Shown here piece by piece: positions 1 through 11,999 of a DNA stretch of 64,000 bases. Below the pieces are notes generated by a model, which ran no database searches, was not told the origin of the DNA, and was given only the letters and a program-made list of their open reading frames with translations. This DNA is from Rhizopus arrhizus (lineage: Eukaryota; Mucoromycota; Mucoromycetes; Mucorales; Rhizopodaceae), in the NCBI GenBank assembly GCA_024220505.1, contig JAKZZE010000010.1, forward strand, positions 806,001 to 870,000, in the 5' to 3' direction. Made by a program: the position numbers and the translations under genes. The stretch's first letter is position 1, and the number at the start of each line of letters is the position of its first letter.

Positions 1-1
1 G

Positions 2-64
2 TCAGCAAGAGCTGATGCTTCTACCACAGCCACAGCTGATTTGATGGATACTTCTGATGCCTAA
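2..64 (+). CDS. C-terminal tail of an unidentified gene (5' part outside window)
   Basis: An open frame enters from the left edge and ends at a TAA at 62-64. It encodes about 20 residues rich in Ala, Thr, Ser and Asp, ending in DLMDTSDA. An AATAATAAAA-like sequence follows within about 25 bp, as expected for a 3' end. The tail is too short and too low in complexity to identify. It could also be the last exon of a spliced gene. Confidence 0.5.
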   Translation, partial: SARADASTTATADLMDTSDA

Positions 65-267
65 AAGTTACTTTTTTAACATAAAATAATAATAAAAAAA
101 GAGCTGTAAAAAACGTGTGTTCTGTTGCTTGCAATGAATTGTTACTGCAAAATCCATTGATTTGATTGGACAATAATTTATTCACAGTCCCATCATTGCC
201 TTTTGATTTTTTTATCTATGTACCCTCTTCCAAGGGTACTACGTGTTTTCTATAATTTTCTTTTAGA

Positions 268-695
268 ATGGTAATAGAATGGTATTCATTTTAGTTTCAA
301 TTGCTGACATGTTTATAAAAAGTCCACGGCAGTTGTTGTTGGTTTTGCTGTTGCTGGTGCAGCTACTGCAGCTCGTCTCGGTTTAAGAGCATTTCAAGAA
401 TACCAAAAGATGCCAAAGGCCCCCAGACTTTCAAAGTTTTATAAAGGAGGATTTGACGCAAAGATGAACAAAAGAGAAGCAGCTTTAATTCTTGGTATTA
501 GGTAATAATTGAATAGGATTTACATAAAATAGACAATTCATTTCCTGTAGAGAATCACAAGCAACTAGAGCAAAAATAAAGGAAGCTCACCGACGTATCA
601 TGTTACTTAATCACCCCGATCGAGGAGGATCGCCTTTCTTGGCTTTAAAGATCAACGAAGCAAAAGAATTCTTGGAGCAGAAGGTTAAAAAGTAG
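268..695 (+). CDS. PAM18: Tim14/Pam18 J-protein of the mitochondrial import motor
   Basis: The family anchors in the mitochondrial inner membrane and stimulates Hsp70 ATPase in the TIM23 import motor. Exons are 268-270, 323-501 and 551-695, giving 108 residues, the usual family size. The start ATG stands alone and is followed at once by a GT-AG intron (271-322); splicing yields [14 protein letters not shown], a hydrophobic N-terminal membrane segment. The YKGGFDAKM block leads into the J domain, which has the HPD signature (in LLNHPDRGG, about residues 81-89) and the typical [10 protein letters not shown] end. The second intron splits an Arg codon just before the J-domain helices. An AATAAA at about 775 is a plausible poly(A) signal. 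Identification is firm; the one-codon first exon is inferred from splice phase and family N-termini. Confidence 0.9.
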
Positions 696-1378
696 AAAAG
701 AGAAAAGGTCCTTTTTTATATCATACATTTTGTAAACTCCCTTTCATCATTCTATTTACACATCTTTTGATTTCAATAAACTATCCTTCTTTTAGTTGAA
801 TATCCATATCAAATGCGAGAGTCTACCTTTTTTTTGTAAATTCCAGTATTTTCTGTCTAATTTTGACCCAAGGGAGACAATTAAATTGGACCGTAATGTA
901 ACATGTGAATTTCGTCTGTAACAACTGTCAAATTCGACAGATTTTAGATTTTCAATTATAGTCGAGATTCTCTAGATTTGACTTAAAATAACTTGAAGTT
1001 CTTTATTGTACTGTTTTATTGTATAACAAGTATGATTGGCATCATTCAGTTCATGACTCGCCTAGTTCTAATTGTGCCATTACCACTCTCATCTACAACT
1101 TTTTCTTGTCTGCCCTCATAAAAAAAAAATAATATTCATTTTAATCCTTAGTTCTTGATTAGACTTTCAAGATAAAAGAAAAGCACAAACTGAAAACAGG
1201 AAAAATATAAATTGACGATACAGGTAGCCGCGAGCATTGTACAGAATAAGGGTATCTCTCATCTGAGCTCAAACTTCGTATTAGTTTTTTCAAAAAAAAA
1301 ACTCCGGAAACCCAGTACTTCAAAAAAATATTTTTTCAACAGCTTTACTCTTTTTTTTATACTTTTATTTTTCAAAAA
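696..1378. other. Intergenic region between PAM18 and the EBP1-like gene
   Basis: It contains the PAM18 3' end (AATAAA near 775) and the upstream region of the next gene, with T-rich runs immediately before the ATG at 1379. No coding sequence was recognised. An open frame overlapping 1212-1559 runs out of phase with the real exons and is rejected. Confidence 0.6.
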
Positions 1379-2742
1379 ATGGCCGACACCACTGAAGTTA
1401 AGAAACCTACTGAGCCCGTTCTCGATATTTCTGATAGCAACGTTCAAGCCAAGTACAAGGAAGCTGGTCGTATTGCCGATGGTAAGAAAAAATACGCGTT
1501 TTTTTTTTGAATTGGTTTTATTAAAACATAAATCTAGACGTTCTCGAAAAGGTCATTAAGCTTTGTGTTGTTGATGCCAAAATCATTGATATTTGTATTG
1601 CTGGTGATAAAGCCATTCTCGAAGCTACCAGTCTTGTTTATAACAAGAAGGGAAAGAACAAGATCACTAAGGGTAAGAAGAACAATGTCTTGGGTGGCTG
1701 AGACTTGACCTTTTTTTTTAAAAATAGGTATCGGTTTCCCTACCACTGTCTCTGTCAACAACTGTGTTGCTCACTTTACCCCTCTTCCCTCTGATCCTGA
1801 GTCTCAAACTGTCTTGAAGGAAGGTGATGTTGCCAAGATGTAAGTATAAAGATAGAAGGGGAGAGAGAGAGAGAGAGGAAATAGACCTCGCTAATAATTG
1901 TCAATAGTCAATTGGGTGTTCAATTTGATGGTTACTGTTCTACTGTTGCCACCACCATTGTTATTGGTGCTAATGGTGCCGTTACTGGCCCCAAGGCTGA
2001 TGCTATCCAAGCTGCTCGTACTGCTCTTGAAGCTGCTGTTCGTATGATCCGTCCTGGTAACAAGGTAATACAGAATCTATTTGCATCATTTCGCGGTTTG
2101 ACGCATACGATTGTTTAGAACATGGATGTCACCAAGACTGTTGACAAGATCGCCGAAGCTTATGATGTCAAGCCTGTTGAAGGCATGTTGAGCCACAACC
2201 AAACCCAAAACAAGACTGATGGTGAAAAGCAAATCATCTTGAACCCCACTGATGCCCACTTGGCTGGCTTCAAGCGCTGTGAATTTGGAGAAAACGAAGT
2301 TTACTGTGTTGACATCCTTGTCTCTAGCGGTGAGGGTAAAGTACGTCCTTTGAAGACCCGTACCACTATCTACAAAAAGACCGATATCCGTTACCAACTC
2401 AAGATGGCCACCTCTCGTGCCGTTCTTTCTGAAATTCAAGCCAAGGCTGGTGCCTTCCCCTTCTCTCTTCGTGATCTTGAGGATGAACGTAAGGCTCGTA
2501 TGGGTATTGTTGAAGCTGCCAAGCACCAAACTGTCTTGCCCTATGACGTTGTTTATGAACGTGAAGGTGCCTTTGTCGCCCAATACTTGACTACCCTCTT
2601 TGTTACCAAGAAGGGTAATGTCATGGTCACCAACCCTCGCTTTGATGCTGTCAGTGTTCAAACTGAAAAGTCTGTCAAAGATGAAGAGATCGTTAAGCTT
2701 CTTGCTTCTGAATGGGAAGTTCCCAAGAAGGCCAAGAAATAA
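1379..2742 (+). CDS. PA2G4: EBP1/PA2G4-like protein (methionine aminopeptidase fold)
   Basis: It is homologous to the proliferation-associated PA2G4/EBP1 family, pita-bread-fold proteins that bind ribosomes and RNA and lack aminopeptidase activity. Five exons (1379-1481, 1538-1672, 1728-1839, 1908-2064, 2119-2742) join in frame to 376 residues, close to the family length. Visible blocks are the start [34 protein letters not shown] in the pita-bread core, the [14 protein letters not shown] stretch, and a Lys-rich C-terminus ending VPKKAKK, which resembles the basic RNA-binding tail. Codon choice is rich in C/T-ending codons compared with flanking regulatory genes, which fits high expression. 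All splice sites are GT-AG. Loss of catalytic metal ligands was not checked residue by residue. Confidence 0.93.
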
Positions 2743-3973
2743 ATTAACGGCTTAGAAAAAAATTGACGACTTGAGTTTTACCTGTAAATAACGGTTGTCA
2801 GACAAAAAGCATTTTAAAAAAGGAAAATCTACTTCTTTTTGGAAATAAAATTTGTGTATATTTCATATGATAATACGAGATGCGTTTTTTGTTAATTTTT
2901 TTTTAAAAAAAAAGGGTATGTTTAACTGATGGGATCAAGCACAAGAAGGTGTGTGGGTCTGGTCCCAAAAAAAAAGGTGTGGTTTGAAAAAGTTAGTGTT
3001 TGTTACAATTCTTTGTGTTAATTGATTTGCCTATAAGAAAAACATCGAAAAGGCATGTTATTTGCATCTCGCTTGATGTAAACAGAATACTTTGTCTGGA
3101 ATTAAAGCCGTTGCAGGAGCAAAAGAATCCAAATGCACCTAAAAAAAAGCACGCACCAACTTTAAGTTTACCCCTATTTCCTATCCCCTTGATTAGAAAA
3201 TAGACTTTCCGAAAAAAAAGACGTGTGCTAAAATTAGATCAAGCAGATCCGTTCATTTTCTTTTCTTTTTCGCTGAACCGGTATTTACGATCGAATTGGT
3301 AAATACAATTATACGCTTTTGGTTATTTTATTATCAGATAGCACCTAAATCAAGATGAGCTGTAGTATAATTAATCCCTCCTCCTTTCTCTTCCCCCCCC
3401 CCTTTTTTTTTTCCAACGCAAGCTTCGAACGTGGGTGATACTAAAACCTTCATCTATGTTCCACCTGTCAAAATATCCATCAGTTAATTTACTTTGCCGA
3501 GGACCCTGACAGAGGAGTGTTGATATCAGATCATAACAAACAGAAAGAAAAAAAATTAAATAGTATGCAGAAAATGCCTCACTGTAAGAAGAAGAAAAAA
3601 AGACGCGTGTTTAACAGAATAAGAAAGTTTATTATGTCATAAAATAACAAAATCACCAATTCAAGGCGGAAGGATCTCTCACCGTCTTCTATCGCCACTG
3701 AACATTCTGATGTACTGGCATACAAGTAAAGACAACTAGGATCATTTCGATTTATAAAGTAATCGTGTTTATCTATTTAAAGTCTGATGGATCTAATTTA
3801 ATATGAACCCTGATTGACATGAATATCATTACGATTTATTATATTGGATAGGTTTAGAGGTTGTGAGAATATGTTGATGAGACAATCATGACATCACTTG
3901 CTATTAAATAGAATGCTTTTATTCTTCCCTTCATCTTTTTTCATTTCCCTTCTTCTCTAAAAAAAAAAAAGTC
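2743..3973. other. Intergenic region, about 1.2 kb
   Basis: AT-rich sequence with homopolymer runs, including a C10T10 run near 3397-3413. It holds the 3' end of the EBP1-like gene and the promoter of the LMBD1 gene, with a pyrimidine-rich stretch just before the ATG at 3974. A 67-codon open frame at 3000-3203 has no recognisable similarity and is not called. Confidence 0.5.
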
Positions 3974-6063
3974 ATGCCTGTTGCAAATTACATAGCGTGG
4001 GCAATCTATGCTGGTATATTCTTTGTAAGTCCAAGAAAGAAAAAAGGGGACATTAGGAAATAACAGATGATGAATAGACGATGGGATTATTTAGTGTAGG
4101 ATTTATAAAGTTTTATCAGAGCAAAAGAGACGCATCATTATGGGTTACTATAGTCACCATGATTACCTTGACGATAGCCTTTGGCATGGTAACATTAATA
4201 CCGCTTGATATCTTTTTAGTCTCAAACACAGTCGATCGACACACGGGGCTCAAAAAGAGATGGGCAGATGGAGACACAATTTATTGGACAACTCTGATTG
4301 TTCAAGTATTGTATTACGGTAAGGGCTACTTTTAGTAATAATCATAAAGACCTAACCCCCCCCTCTCTCTCTCTCTGCCTGTTAGTATTTTATGGATTAC
4401 TTGTGTTCATGAATTTTTTTGTCTTGCCATTTTCATATTTTTATTATGAAAAATATCACACAGCAAGAGTCAAGGCACTCAAGTATAGTTCCCTTTTTGG
4501 TATAGTTGGTATCCTGTTATACCTCTTTGGCTTATTCGTAAAACCCAATACTCTACCTCCACATATCAATTTGGAATGGTTTAATAATCTATTGATAGAA
4601 AGCAGTAAGTTCTTTTGATATATTATTTCATATTCTAATCGTAATACAAGATGGTGCAAAGGCATTTTGGTTTGTTGTTGGATGCTTATTTATACCTGGA
4701 ATGATCGTTTTCATCATTTACACTGTAAGTAAAAAAAGAAGTCAATAATGCGTACGAGAGTATTCATGATGGAGAAATCACAGGCACCTGGTTTATCACT
4801 CGTTTTTTTTAAACTCATTAAAGAAAAGAGAAGGGTCGATAGAGAACATGAAGAAGTGAACCAGAAACTCATCAAAGTTCGGGAACAACAAAGGATGATT
4901 GAACATAAATATGCCGCATCAAGCGCAGCATTAAGTACACATGATCATGCCACTTTAGAGAATTTGAATGATGAAGAAAGGTAAATGAGAAAGAGAGAGA
5001 GGACTTTTTTTATTTATTGAAAATAGGATATTATTACGCCAATTGTCAAGTGTTGAAGAAGAAGAACATCATTTTTTACAGAGAATGCTTGTCGTGTTGA
5101 GACCATTTAAAGTAAAGAATGAGTTATGAAAACATGTGTGTCTGACGGTGTAACACTAGGTACTGATTGGAATTATTTTATTGCTATTGACTCTATTGAT
5201 GATTGCATCCTTATTTGTTACCATGTGAGTAACGTCAAATTTAATTTTCATTGGTTTATTATTCATGCAACAGGTTTAATTCTAGTATTGACAAGGTTAC
5301 GTTTTCAATTTGTGGATCGAAATGTGGATATATCATTGGACAAACAGAATTATTGAATCCAATCAATTTTATATTTGTGCAATCATCAAAGGTTAATATA
5401 TAATTTTAATTGTAAATAACAAAAGTGGCTGATAATCACTTAGTTATTTCCACTGGATTATGTCTTGATGGTTGTTATCATCATTCAGTTCTTTTTGGCT
5501 ACTGCTATTGGCATTAGTCGAATTGGTATCAAATTCCTTTGGGTTACGTTATATCGTATCAAAAAGAAATCGACTTCACCTCAAGGATTATTAATGATCA
5601 CCAGTCTACTCACATTTGCTTTATTCTCATTTACTTATTCCATCACTTCATCACTTGCACCTGGCTATACTCATTTTGGTAGTCAAGTCTATGTAAGTTC
5701 TTTATTAGACCATGCTTTATCTCTAATTCATGTTCACTAGTGTAATCATACTGAAGGTGGTGTCAGAGATTGTTCCTTTGAGACCGATAAAATATTTCCT
5801 TGTGACATTTGGGCACCTACAGGTAACACGATATATTAACAAACAGACAGCTTTATTGACAAACTAGAATAGAAATATGTACTCCTACTGTAACTTCAAC
5901 CTTGATTGATCGAATCATTTTAAATACTCCCACCTTTGGATTCATATTTTATTATTCTCAGTGGTTATTCTTGCTTAGTTTTATTCTTGGCTTCTTTATC
6001 AACATGTTTAAATCACCTCAAAATGAAGAAGAACAAGGTCTGTTGGATTATGTTGATGCTTAG
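3974..6063 (+). CDS. LMBRD1: LMBD1-type multi-pass membrane protein (LMBR1 family)
   Basis: The family includes the lysosomal membrane protein implicated in cobalamin export. At least nine short exons join in phase, beginning MPVANYIAWAIYAGIFF (exon 1, 3974-4024) and ending GLLDYVDA. There are about nine hydrophobic segments. A charged coiled-coil loop (KEKRRVDREHEEVNQKL) lies near 4820-4980, where the family has its large cytoplasmic loop. The lumenal Cys-rich stretch CNHTEGGVRDC and the segment after it match the family pattern. The intron around 5118-5147 is supported because it restores LIGIILLLLTLLMIASLF, a clean membrane helix. The exact substrate in this fungus is unknown; cobalamin is not usually needed by fungi, so the role may differ. 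Confidence 0.85.
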
Positions 6064-6484
6064 CTACTTTATGGTCTGCACGTTTTTATTATAGTAAATT
6101 GTTTGTGTGAGAAAATTGGGGGGTCAAGGCTCGTGCTTATCTTTTGTATTACTCATGCGATTTTCTCTCTTTTTATTTTTGTAAATGTTTAATAAATAAA
6201 TCCCCTTTTTAAAGTATAAGAAACAAGTGAACAGCTGCCGATCAATTGATATAATTGTAACCATCCCTCAATCAGTGTGCGTAAAATAATGAAATACAAG
6301 ACGGAAACCCCCTTTCCGAAAAAAGACTTGCGGAGTTGTCTAAATTTAAAATCCAACAAAGAATATTAATACTTAATACTTGTTTATTTTTTTGCATATA
6401 AAAAGGACCTATTTTTTTTTTTTTTTTTTTTCTTTCTTTTTATATCTTTTATTATTATTCATTCTTTTATTACTTTCTTTATAA
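6064..6484 (+). promoter_or_regulatory. Promoter region of the Msn2-like zinc-finger gene
   Basis: It contains the LMBD1 3' end (AATAAATAAA near 6190) and then the upstream region of the next gene. A TATA-like GCATATAAAAAGG lies at about 6394-6406, some 80 bp before the ATG at 6485. A near-unbroken pyrimidine tract (6410-6450) lies between them. This is a typical fungal core-promoter layout; no transcription start was mapped. Confidence 0.55.
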
Positions 6485-7102
6485 ATGTTAAACAATTATA
6501 TTACTCAAAAGACTATGGATACTCCTACTCTTTCTTGGTTCAGCTGTGATGCTAATTTTTACAATACTGGATTTTATGATAAAGCAAGTCATGTCTTGTC
6601 TCATTTACCAGACACAACCAATCTTGTCAACTTTGATCAATTTGGTTTTTCAACAACATTTGATAGCAGACAAGATTGTTATTCAATGTATGATCCATTT
6701 GCTTGTTTTTCTACAAAAACAGAAGAGTTATCATCACAAGGTACTCCTGTTTCTGCTGCTTCTGATTATTTTGGAACATCCAGCTCTGTCTCATCACCTG
6801 CAAGCTGTGGTGACGATCCTATCTTTCCTACTTCTCCCCTTCCTCGTAAATCAAAGGTCGAAAAGAGAGGTCGTCGAACAAAGAAATCTGCTGAACCCAT
6901 CGAAAAGATATTTGCTTGCGAATTCCAAGATTGTGGTAAAGTATTTGGTCGTCAGGAACATGTCAAGCGTCATGTACGTTCCATTCATACCAAGGAAAAG
7001 CCTTATGTTTGTCCTTATGACAGTTGCCAAAAGCGATTTGCTAGATCCGATAATTTAAATCAACACATCAGAACCCATCGAAAAACAAGCAAGGATTGTT
7101 AA
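6485..7102 (+). CDS. C2H2 zinc-finger transcription factor, Msn2/Seb1-like
   Basis: A single exon encodes 205 residues. Two C-terminal C2H2 fingers lie at about residues 143-168 (FACEFQDC...H-x4-H) and 173-198 (YVCPYDSC...H-x3-H). A basic stretch, [11 protein letters not shown], precedes them. The contact-helix residues RQEHVKRH and [12 protein letters not shown] match the Msn2/Msn4 type, which binds stress-response elements of the AGGGG core. The N-terminal 140 residues are Ser/Thr/Phe-rich and probably carry activation or localisation signals. A second Met at codon 11 could also serve as start. It is a nuclear regulator by class; a stress role is inferred from the finger type only, and related paralogues are common in Mucoromycota. 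Confidence 0.88.
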   Translation: MLNNYITQKTMDTPTLSWFSCDANFYNTGFYDKASHVLSHLPDTTNLVNFDQFGFSTTFDSRQDCYSMYDPFACFSTKTEELSSQGTPVSAASDYFGTSSSVSSPASCGDDPIFPTSPLPRKSKVEKRGRRTKKSAEPIEKIFACEFQDCGKVFGRQEHVKRHVRSIHTKEKPYVCPYDSCQKRFARSDNLNQHIRTHRKTSKDC

Positions 7103-10100
7103 ACTCTTATCACACACACACTCTCTCTCTCACATTGGACAACCGGTTTGCGCCTCTGTTTTTTGTATATTTTTTTTATGTGTTTGCGTTCTTTTTTTCC
7201 TTCTTATCGTACTAGTATACGATTCAATCTTTATTAAATGTAAATAAAAATTTGTCATTCAATTTGAACATCCTTCATTTATTTCAATTAAATAAGATTG
7301 AAATTAAATTTTTGTTTATTGTTTATTTACAGTCTGACAGTCTAATTGAAAACATCAAAGTTTGTGTTTGATTGACTTGTAAATAATAAAGTACGATAAA
7401 TAATTCCAAGGCAAATAAAGAATCAAACTATCTTTCAAATCTTCTTTTCTCTCTCTCTCCCCTTTGATAAAAGGGTTAGGTGAATGCTCATTCCTTTTTT
7501 GGTAACTAATATTTTATTTTTATATAAAATTAAACCAACTTTTCTTCTAGACTCTAACCCTATCTCGTTCATCTCACTGTGGTTTTCATCTGAAAGAGAA
7601 AGATAAACAAGTTTGGACATACATACATTTATAGTATCAGACGTTCTGGTTTCTTTGACATGGAATTATCCCCTTATTGCATCCTCCCCTTCTCCTCCCC
7701 TTCCCTTCCTTACTTTCTTCTCTAAGAAGCTTATTTCCTGAAACAAGAAAGAATGATGTTGATGTCAAGTTGAGAACACTGATGAGACTTTTATTACAAG
7801 TGAAACAAGATGAGCTCATTCATTTATATGATCACTGTCATCAGATTCAATTCAACCTATACCTCAGTCATCACTTGGTCCTCCTGGCAGTCTTTTGATC
7901 TTTTTTTCTTTGACAAATCTCTATTCGACTGGATTCATAGTCTGGAAGAGTTGTTTATATGAAATACAGTTAAATTAGACAAGTTTATTCATCTCATCCT
8001 TTGTGAAATCCTGATTTTTTTTTTTTTTTTTTTTTGGCTCAGACAGGCAGATGGTTTTATTTCCTTATTCTTTCATAAATCAACATACTTTTTTGTGCAA
8101 TTGTTACTAAAGATTAGTTACATTCAATGCCTTATTACAATTAAAATGCTTTAAAGTCATCAAAAAGCATTTGCATGATTTGCATATCTTTACTTCTTGT
8201 CAACATGTATCAATGACCCCTTACATAGCCCTTGACTAATGCTAACCACAATAACCAATGATTCATCAGCACATAGCTCACTGGCAATCATGGCTTATTT
8301 ATGACTGCAGGAATGATGGCAACTGGAATGGATGATTAAGTTTAGCGATCGTCTCTGATCCCTTCTGTTCCAATAGCTCAACCCCTTCAATCAAAACATC
8401 ATCCCTTTTGGCAACATAGTCCACATCTTTTTGAATCACAATTCAGTTGTTGTAGTACTTGTATTAATAAAAACATATTTTACAGACCAGAAAAATGATT
8501 TGTTTTCAAGCCTGTCCCAATCGACCTTTGTCAAATGTTGGCTATCTTTTTTCTCTAAAAAAAGAAAACAACCTGAAATTCAAACAGATACTTTTTATTG
8601 TCCCACTTCATCATAACTCTTTTTTTTTTTCCTATTTCAATCAGAAAGATGATTCTTTTCTTGATCACTTGTACTCTCCCAAGATTTTTTTTTTTTTACA
8701 AGTTGTCCTGACTGTAAAAAAGGATAACGGACAATTGGGTTGAAGACTATAAAAAGATGATCCATAGTTTGTTGATTGTGTGGTTTTGCTGGTTAGGGCT
8801 ACTGATTTGTCTTAATAATTGGGGCATAATATATATGAATTACTTTTTAGTTTGCTACTCTTTCATATATGTTTGTCCTTTTTCATTAAATGCTTTTTAA
8901 AAGCATAAAGAAAATGAGCTCAATAGCTAAAGAGATTTGTACCAAATCAAATGAAAAAGAAACGTAGATGTCGTTTACCACAATACATTTGTATGGGCTG
9001 ATGACAAATACAATCATGGGTCATAACGACAAGTAAAAAAGCACACGCACAATAATGAAGCCAAACATGACTTTACGTTATTTTAGTAAGTTTGAGCCCA
9101 TGTTTATTGTTTATCATCATCCGATGGTTTATTGATAGGAAAATTATCTCACTGCGTTTGAAGGAGATGATGATGCTTAAACAAGGTCTTTTGACCTAAT
9201 TTACTAAAAGAATTTTATTATCGTAAATTAGAGTGCAGTGGAAAGGTAGCATGTACGAAGCGCAGTGTATATTTGAGAGGCATAGGAATACAATAAGGCT
9301 CCTTTCACACTGAATGATCGTCACTCTTTTCTTTTGATAAAATCAATCCAAAAAGACCTAATTGAACAGCTTCCTACTAGACTTGAACTAGAATGTCTGG
9401 CATACATGGGCATTTTGCCCTTCTTTTTATGTTTTTGCTCTAAACTCAGTTACAGAAAAAGACAAGTGACGGAGTTGAATGAACTGTCAAGCAAACTTCT
9501 GTGTTACAAAAGGGGCTGTGTCAGTCTATTAATAGCGAAAAAGTGAAAGAAATTGCATAAACGGTCAGACGTTTTTTTATATAAAAAACTCCACTTCGGA
9601 TAAACCAATCTTTTAGAAAAATGAACGTCTCCGACGACATTCTGTCAAAAAGAGGTCTTGTTATGTAAAAGGTATGTCTTTAGTACATGCTAGCTAACAT
9701 GGCGACTTTGCTCGAGTTTGCATTATAAGCTTCCCAAGATATTCTAGCCAAAAAGAAAAAAAGAAAAAGAAAAAAAAAAAAATACTTGAATAATGTAGGA
9801 CAATTTCACCTTCCTCTTTCTATCTTGGGGAAGGTAATAAACAAAAAAAAGAAACCAATGACAGGTCTATTTACAAAAAGCTCGGGAACCATAGCTTTAA
9901 AGAGAAAAACAGCATATCGTTCTAGGTTACATGTAGTATTTATCTTACTTTTCTTAATTGCAGCAAATCTGATGGGGGGCTTGATTTGCTGGTAACAATT
10001 TAAAATTATAGAACATTTCAGTGAAACAGGTTATAAAACACAAAAGGAACCAAGAGGATCATATTAAAAGTGAATAATGTAAAGAGTGTATAATGAACAA

Positions 10101-10697
10101 CTCATGATTTATTACAAAAATGAATAAAGACAGCATTGACTCATTCTTTTTTTGTAGGAGAGGCATACAGCAATCTACTCAAATATTTATAAAAAAAAGA
10201 GAGAGAGAGAAAGGGGCATTTTCCCTCCTTTTGTCATACTGTTATTCTGTATGCATAGTAACTGTCATTAAATTCTGGCATAATTAGAAAGGGCACATTC
10301 TAGATTTTCATTCTTAATGTAGTCAGACTTTTGTGCAGAAGAACGGCCTAGTCCTTTAAGAAATTCCCAGTCACTTTATTGTCAGTTATTTGATGCACCC
10401 ACTTTTGTTTGATTCTTTTTGTTATTATTATTCATCAACCATGCATTAATGTATATCCTTGAAAGAATTCATATCAGTCTAAAGTGCCCACAACTGGCTT
10501 TTCTAGTGTACTATTATAATAAATAAAATCAAAGGCAAACATAGTGACAAAGGATATTCTAAGCTTATTTTTGTTTGTTTGTACCTGATAGATATACTAT
10601 TGGTACCAGATGATAAAAAGAAAAAGAATATAAAGTATTAATTTGACTTTATACCACGTTAACTATTTACACTCTCAAAATTTAACCTTAAGCATTG
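7103..10697. other. Long gene-poor AT-rich region
   Basis: This 3.6 kb stretch has only short open frames (for example 7677-7898, 8495-8743, 9334-9546, 9786-9995). They show neither recognisable similarity nor consistent exon joins. The first 170 bp hold the 3' end of the zinc-finger gene. Poly(T) and poly(A) runs lie near 8012-8035 and 9765-9782. It may carry regulatory DNA or unrecognised decayed elements; nothing specific can be supported. Confidence 0.5.

Positions 10698-10735
<38 letters not shown>
10698..10735. repeat. Poly(A) tract of about 38 nt
   Basis: An uninterrupted run of A directly abuts the start of the isochorismatase-like coding fragment. Such a run is the usual 3' terminus of a retroposed insertion, so it may mark a breakpoint. 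No recognisable LINE coding sequence lies immediately upstream. Confidence 0.8.
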
Positions 10736-10739
<4 letters not shown>

Positions 10740-11030
10740 ATTTTCAAAGAGTATTCTGATGGCTTTCATCATACCGATCTTAAGGAATATCTCTTAAGCA
10801 AGCAAATCGATACTGTCATTGTCATAGGCATGATGATTCACAACTGTGTTAATGCAACTACTTATTCTAGTACAGATGAAGGCTTCAAGTCAATTGTTGT
10901 AGCAGAGGCTGTCAACACAATGGATCAACAAATCTTTGGTGAAATGATTCCAGCTGAAACTATCTGGAAGAGCTTCTTGGCCGGTATCGCTTTTGCTTAT
11001 GCTAAAGCTAAAAAGTATATGATATTTTGA
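10736..11030 (+). pseudogene. C-terminal half of an isochorismatase-like cysteine hydrolase
   Basis: The frame after the poly(A) run reads FKEYSDGFHHTDLKEYL, then VIVIGMMIHNCVNATT, then GEMIPAETIWKSFLAGIAFAYA. The second block is the family signature: the GMMxHxC turn with the nucleophile Cys, followed by the TT segment. The third is the usual C-terminal helix. The N-terminal half, which carries the catalytic Asp and Lys, is absent, and poly(A) sits exactly at the junction. About 98 of some 185 expected residues remain. The surviving part has no stop codon, so the break may be fairly recent, or the first half may lie behind an unrecognised insertion. As it stands it is unlikely to make an active enzyme. 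Confidence 0.75.
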
Positions 11031-11152
11031 ATGGAAATTACAAGTTAATATTTTTAGAGAAGATAATTGGTATGTGTAAACAAAATAAAATTCCCCAGAC
11101 TTTGCAAAATCACAATAAGTATATTTAGACTAGTGCATTTTTTTTGTTAGGA

Positions 11153-11995
11153 TTATTGCAGAAGAGCTTTGTTTACGTCCTCGATGATCATCTTCTCCCA
11201 GTCGCCGGCACTTACGATGTCGTCTGGATGTTTGACTGATTTTGACGCTGATAAAGCTTTCTGTACATATTCAGGTGTATTTTCCTCTTCGCTGCCACTT
11301 GAATCCTGACTTGAACTATAATACGTAATGTACGGTTGGTCTGTACTTATTGTCAAATCCAAGTTTTCGTTAGAATACTCGTCAATTGCTTGAACCATCG
11401 CCATCAACTTCATGTGGTTCAGCGTTACAAGGCGTTTCACAGAAAGAACGATCTGAAGTAATCGAGCAGCAGCAGCATAGTGGGTGGCGGTAGGTGAAAT
11501 AACAGCTGTTGCTTTTTTGTAAAAAATGAATTTACCTGAAGGAAGCATCCTGGTTCCAAAGACTGTCAATTTTGTTTTTTGCCACTGGCATGTCATCGCC
11601 TCTAGTTCCCCAACCAATTCTCTCGAACCAAGCCAATTTGACCAAAGTTTTAGCATGTGTTGCTGCATTTTTTTCCCTTTATTAATATCGTAAGACGCTT
11701 CTTCGTCTGTTGGTTTCTCCTCAGAAGTAAGGTAATCACTGCCGTCATGGTTACTACGAAGGATAAAATCTACACGTTGTTGAGCAATATCCTCATTTTG
11801 CCCTTGAAGCTTTTTAATGACGGCAGAGTAACACTCAGCCCTCTTTACAAAGAAGGTTTCATCAAACAAAAAGGCTCTGTCCCAAATGAAACTGTAAAAA
11901 TTTGAACGTAGCCATCCTTCATCGTTGGAGTCGTTTAGTCTTTTTGAGCGCCAGAGGTCGAACAGTCCATTAATTACAACTCTGAGATACTTGAC
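11153..11995 (-). pseudogene. 3' portion of a Mucoromycota-type orphan gene, fused to a broken DIRS RT
   Basis: Reading on the minus strand from about 11995, the frame continues from the DIRS reverse transcriptase into unrelated protein: NGLFDLWRSKRLNDSNDEGW, then WDRAFLFDETF, then VKRAECYSAVIKKL. It ends in an acidic Ser/Glu-rich tail with a stop at 11153. I recognise this as the general style of a lineage-specific, multi-copy family in Mucorales genomes that has no assigned function, but could not compare sequences here. The N-terminal part is missing, replaced by the RT. About 280 residues are open without a stop. Whether the chimera is transcribed is unknown. Confidence 0.55.
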
Positions 11996-11999
11996 ACTA

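Noticed and set aside
3000..3203. 67-codon plus-strand open frame
   Set aside because: No recognisable motif, no splice partners and AT-rich composition; treated as chance.
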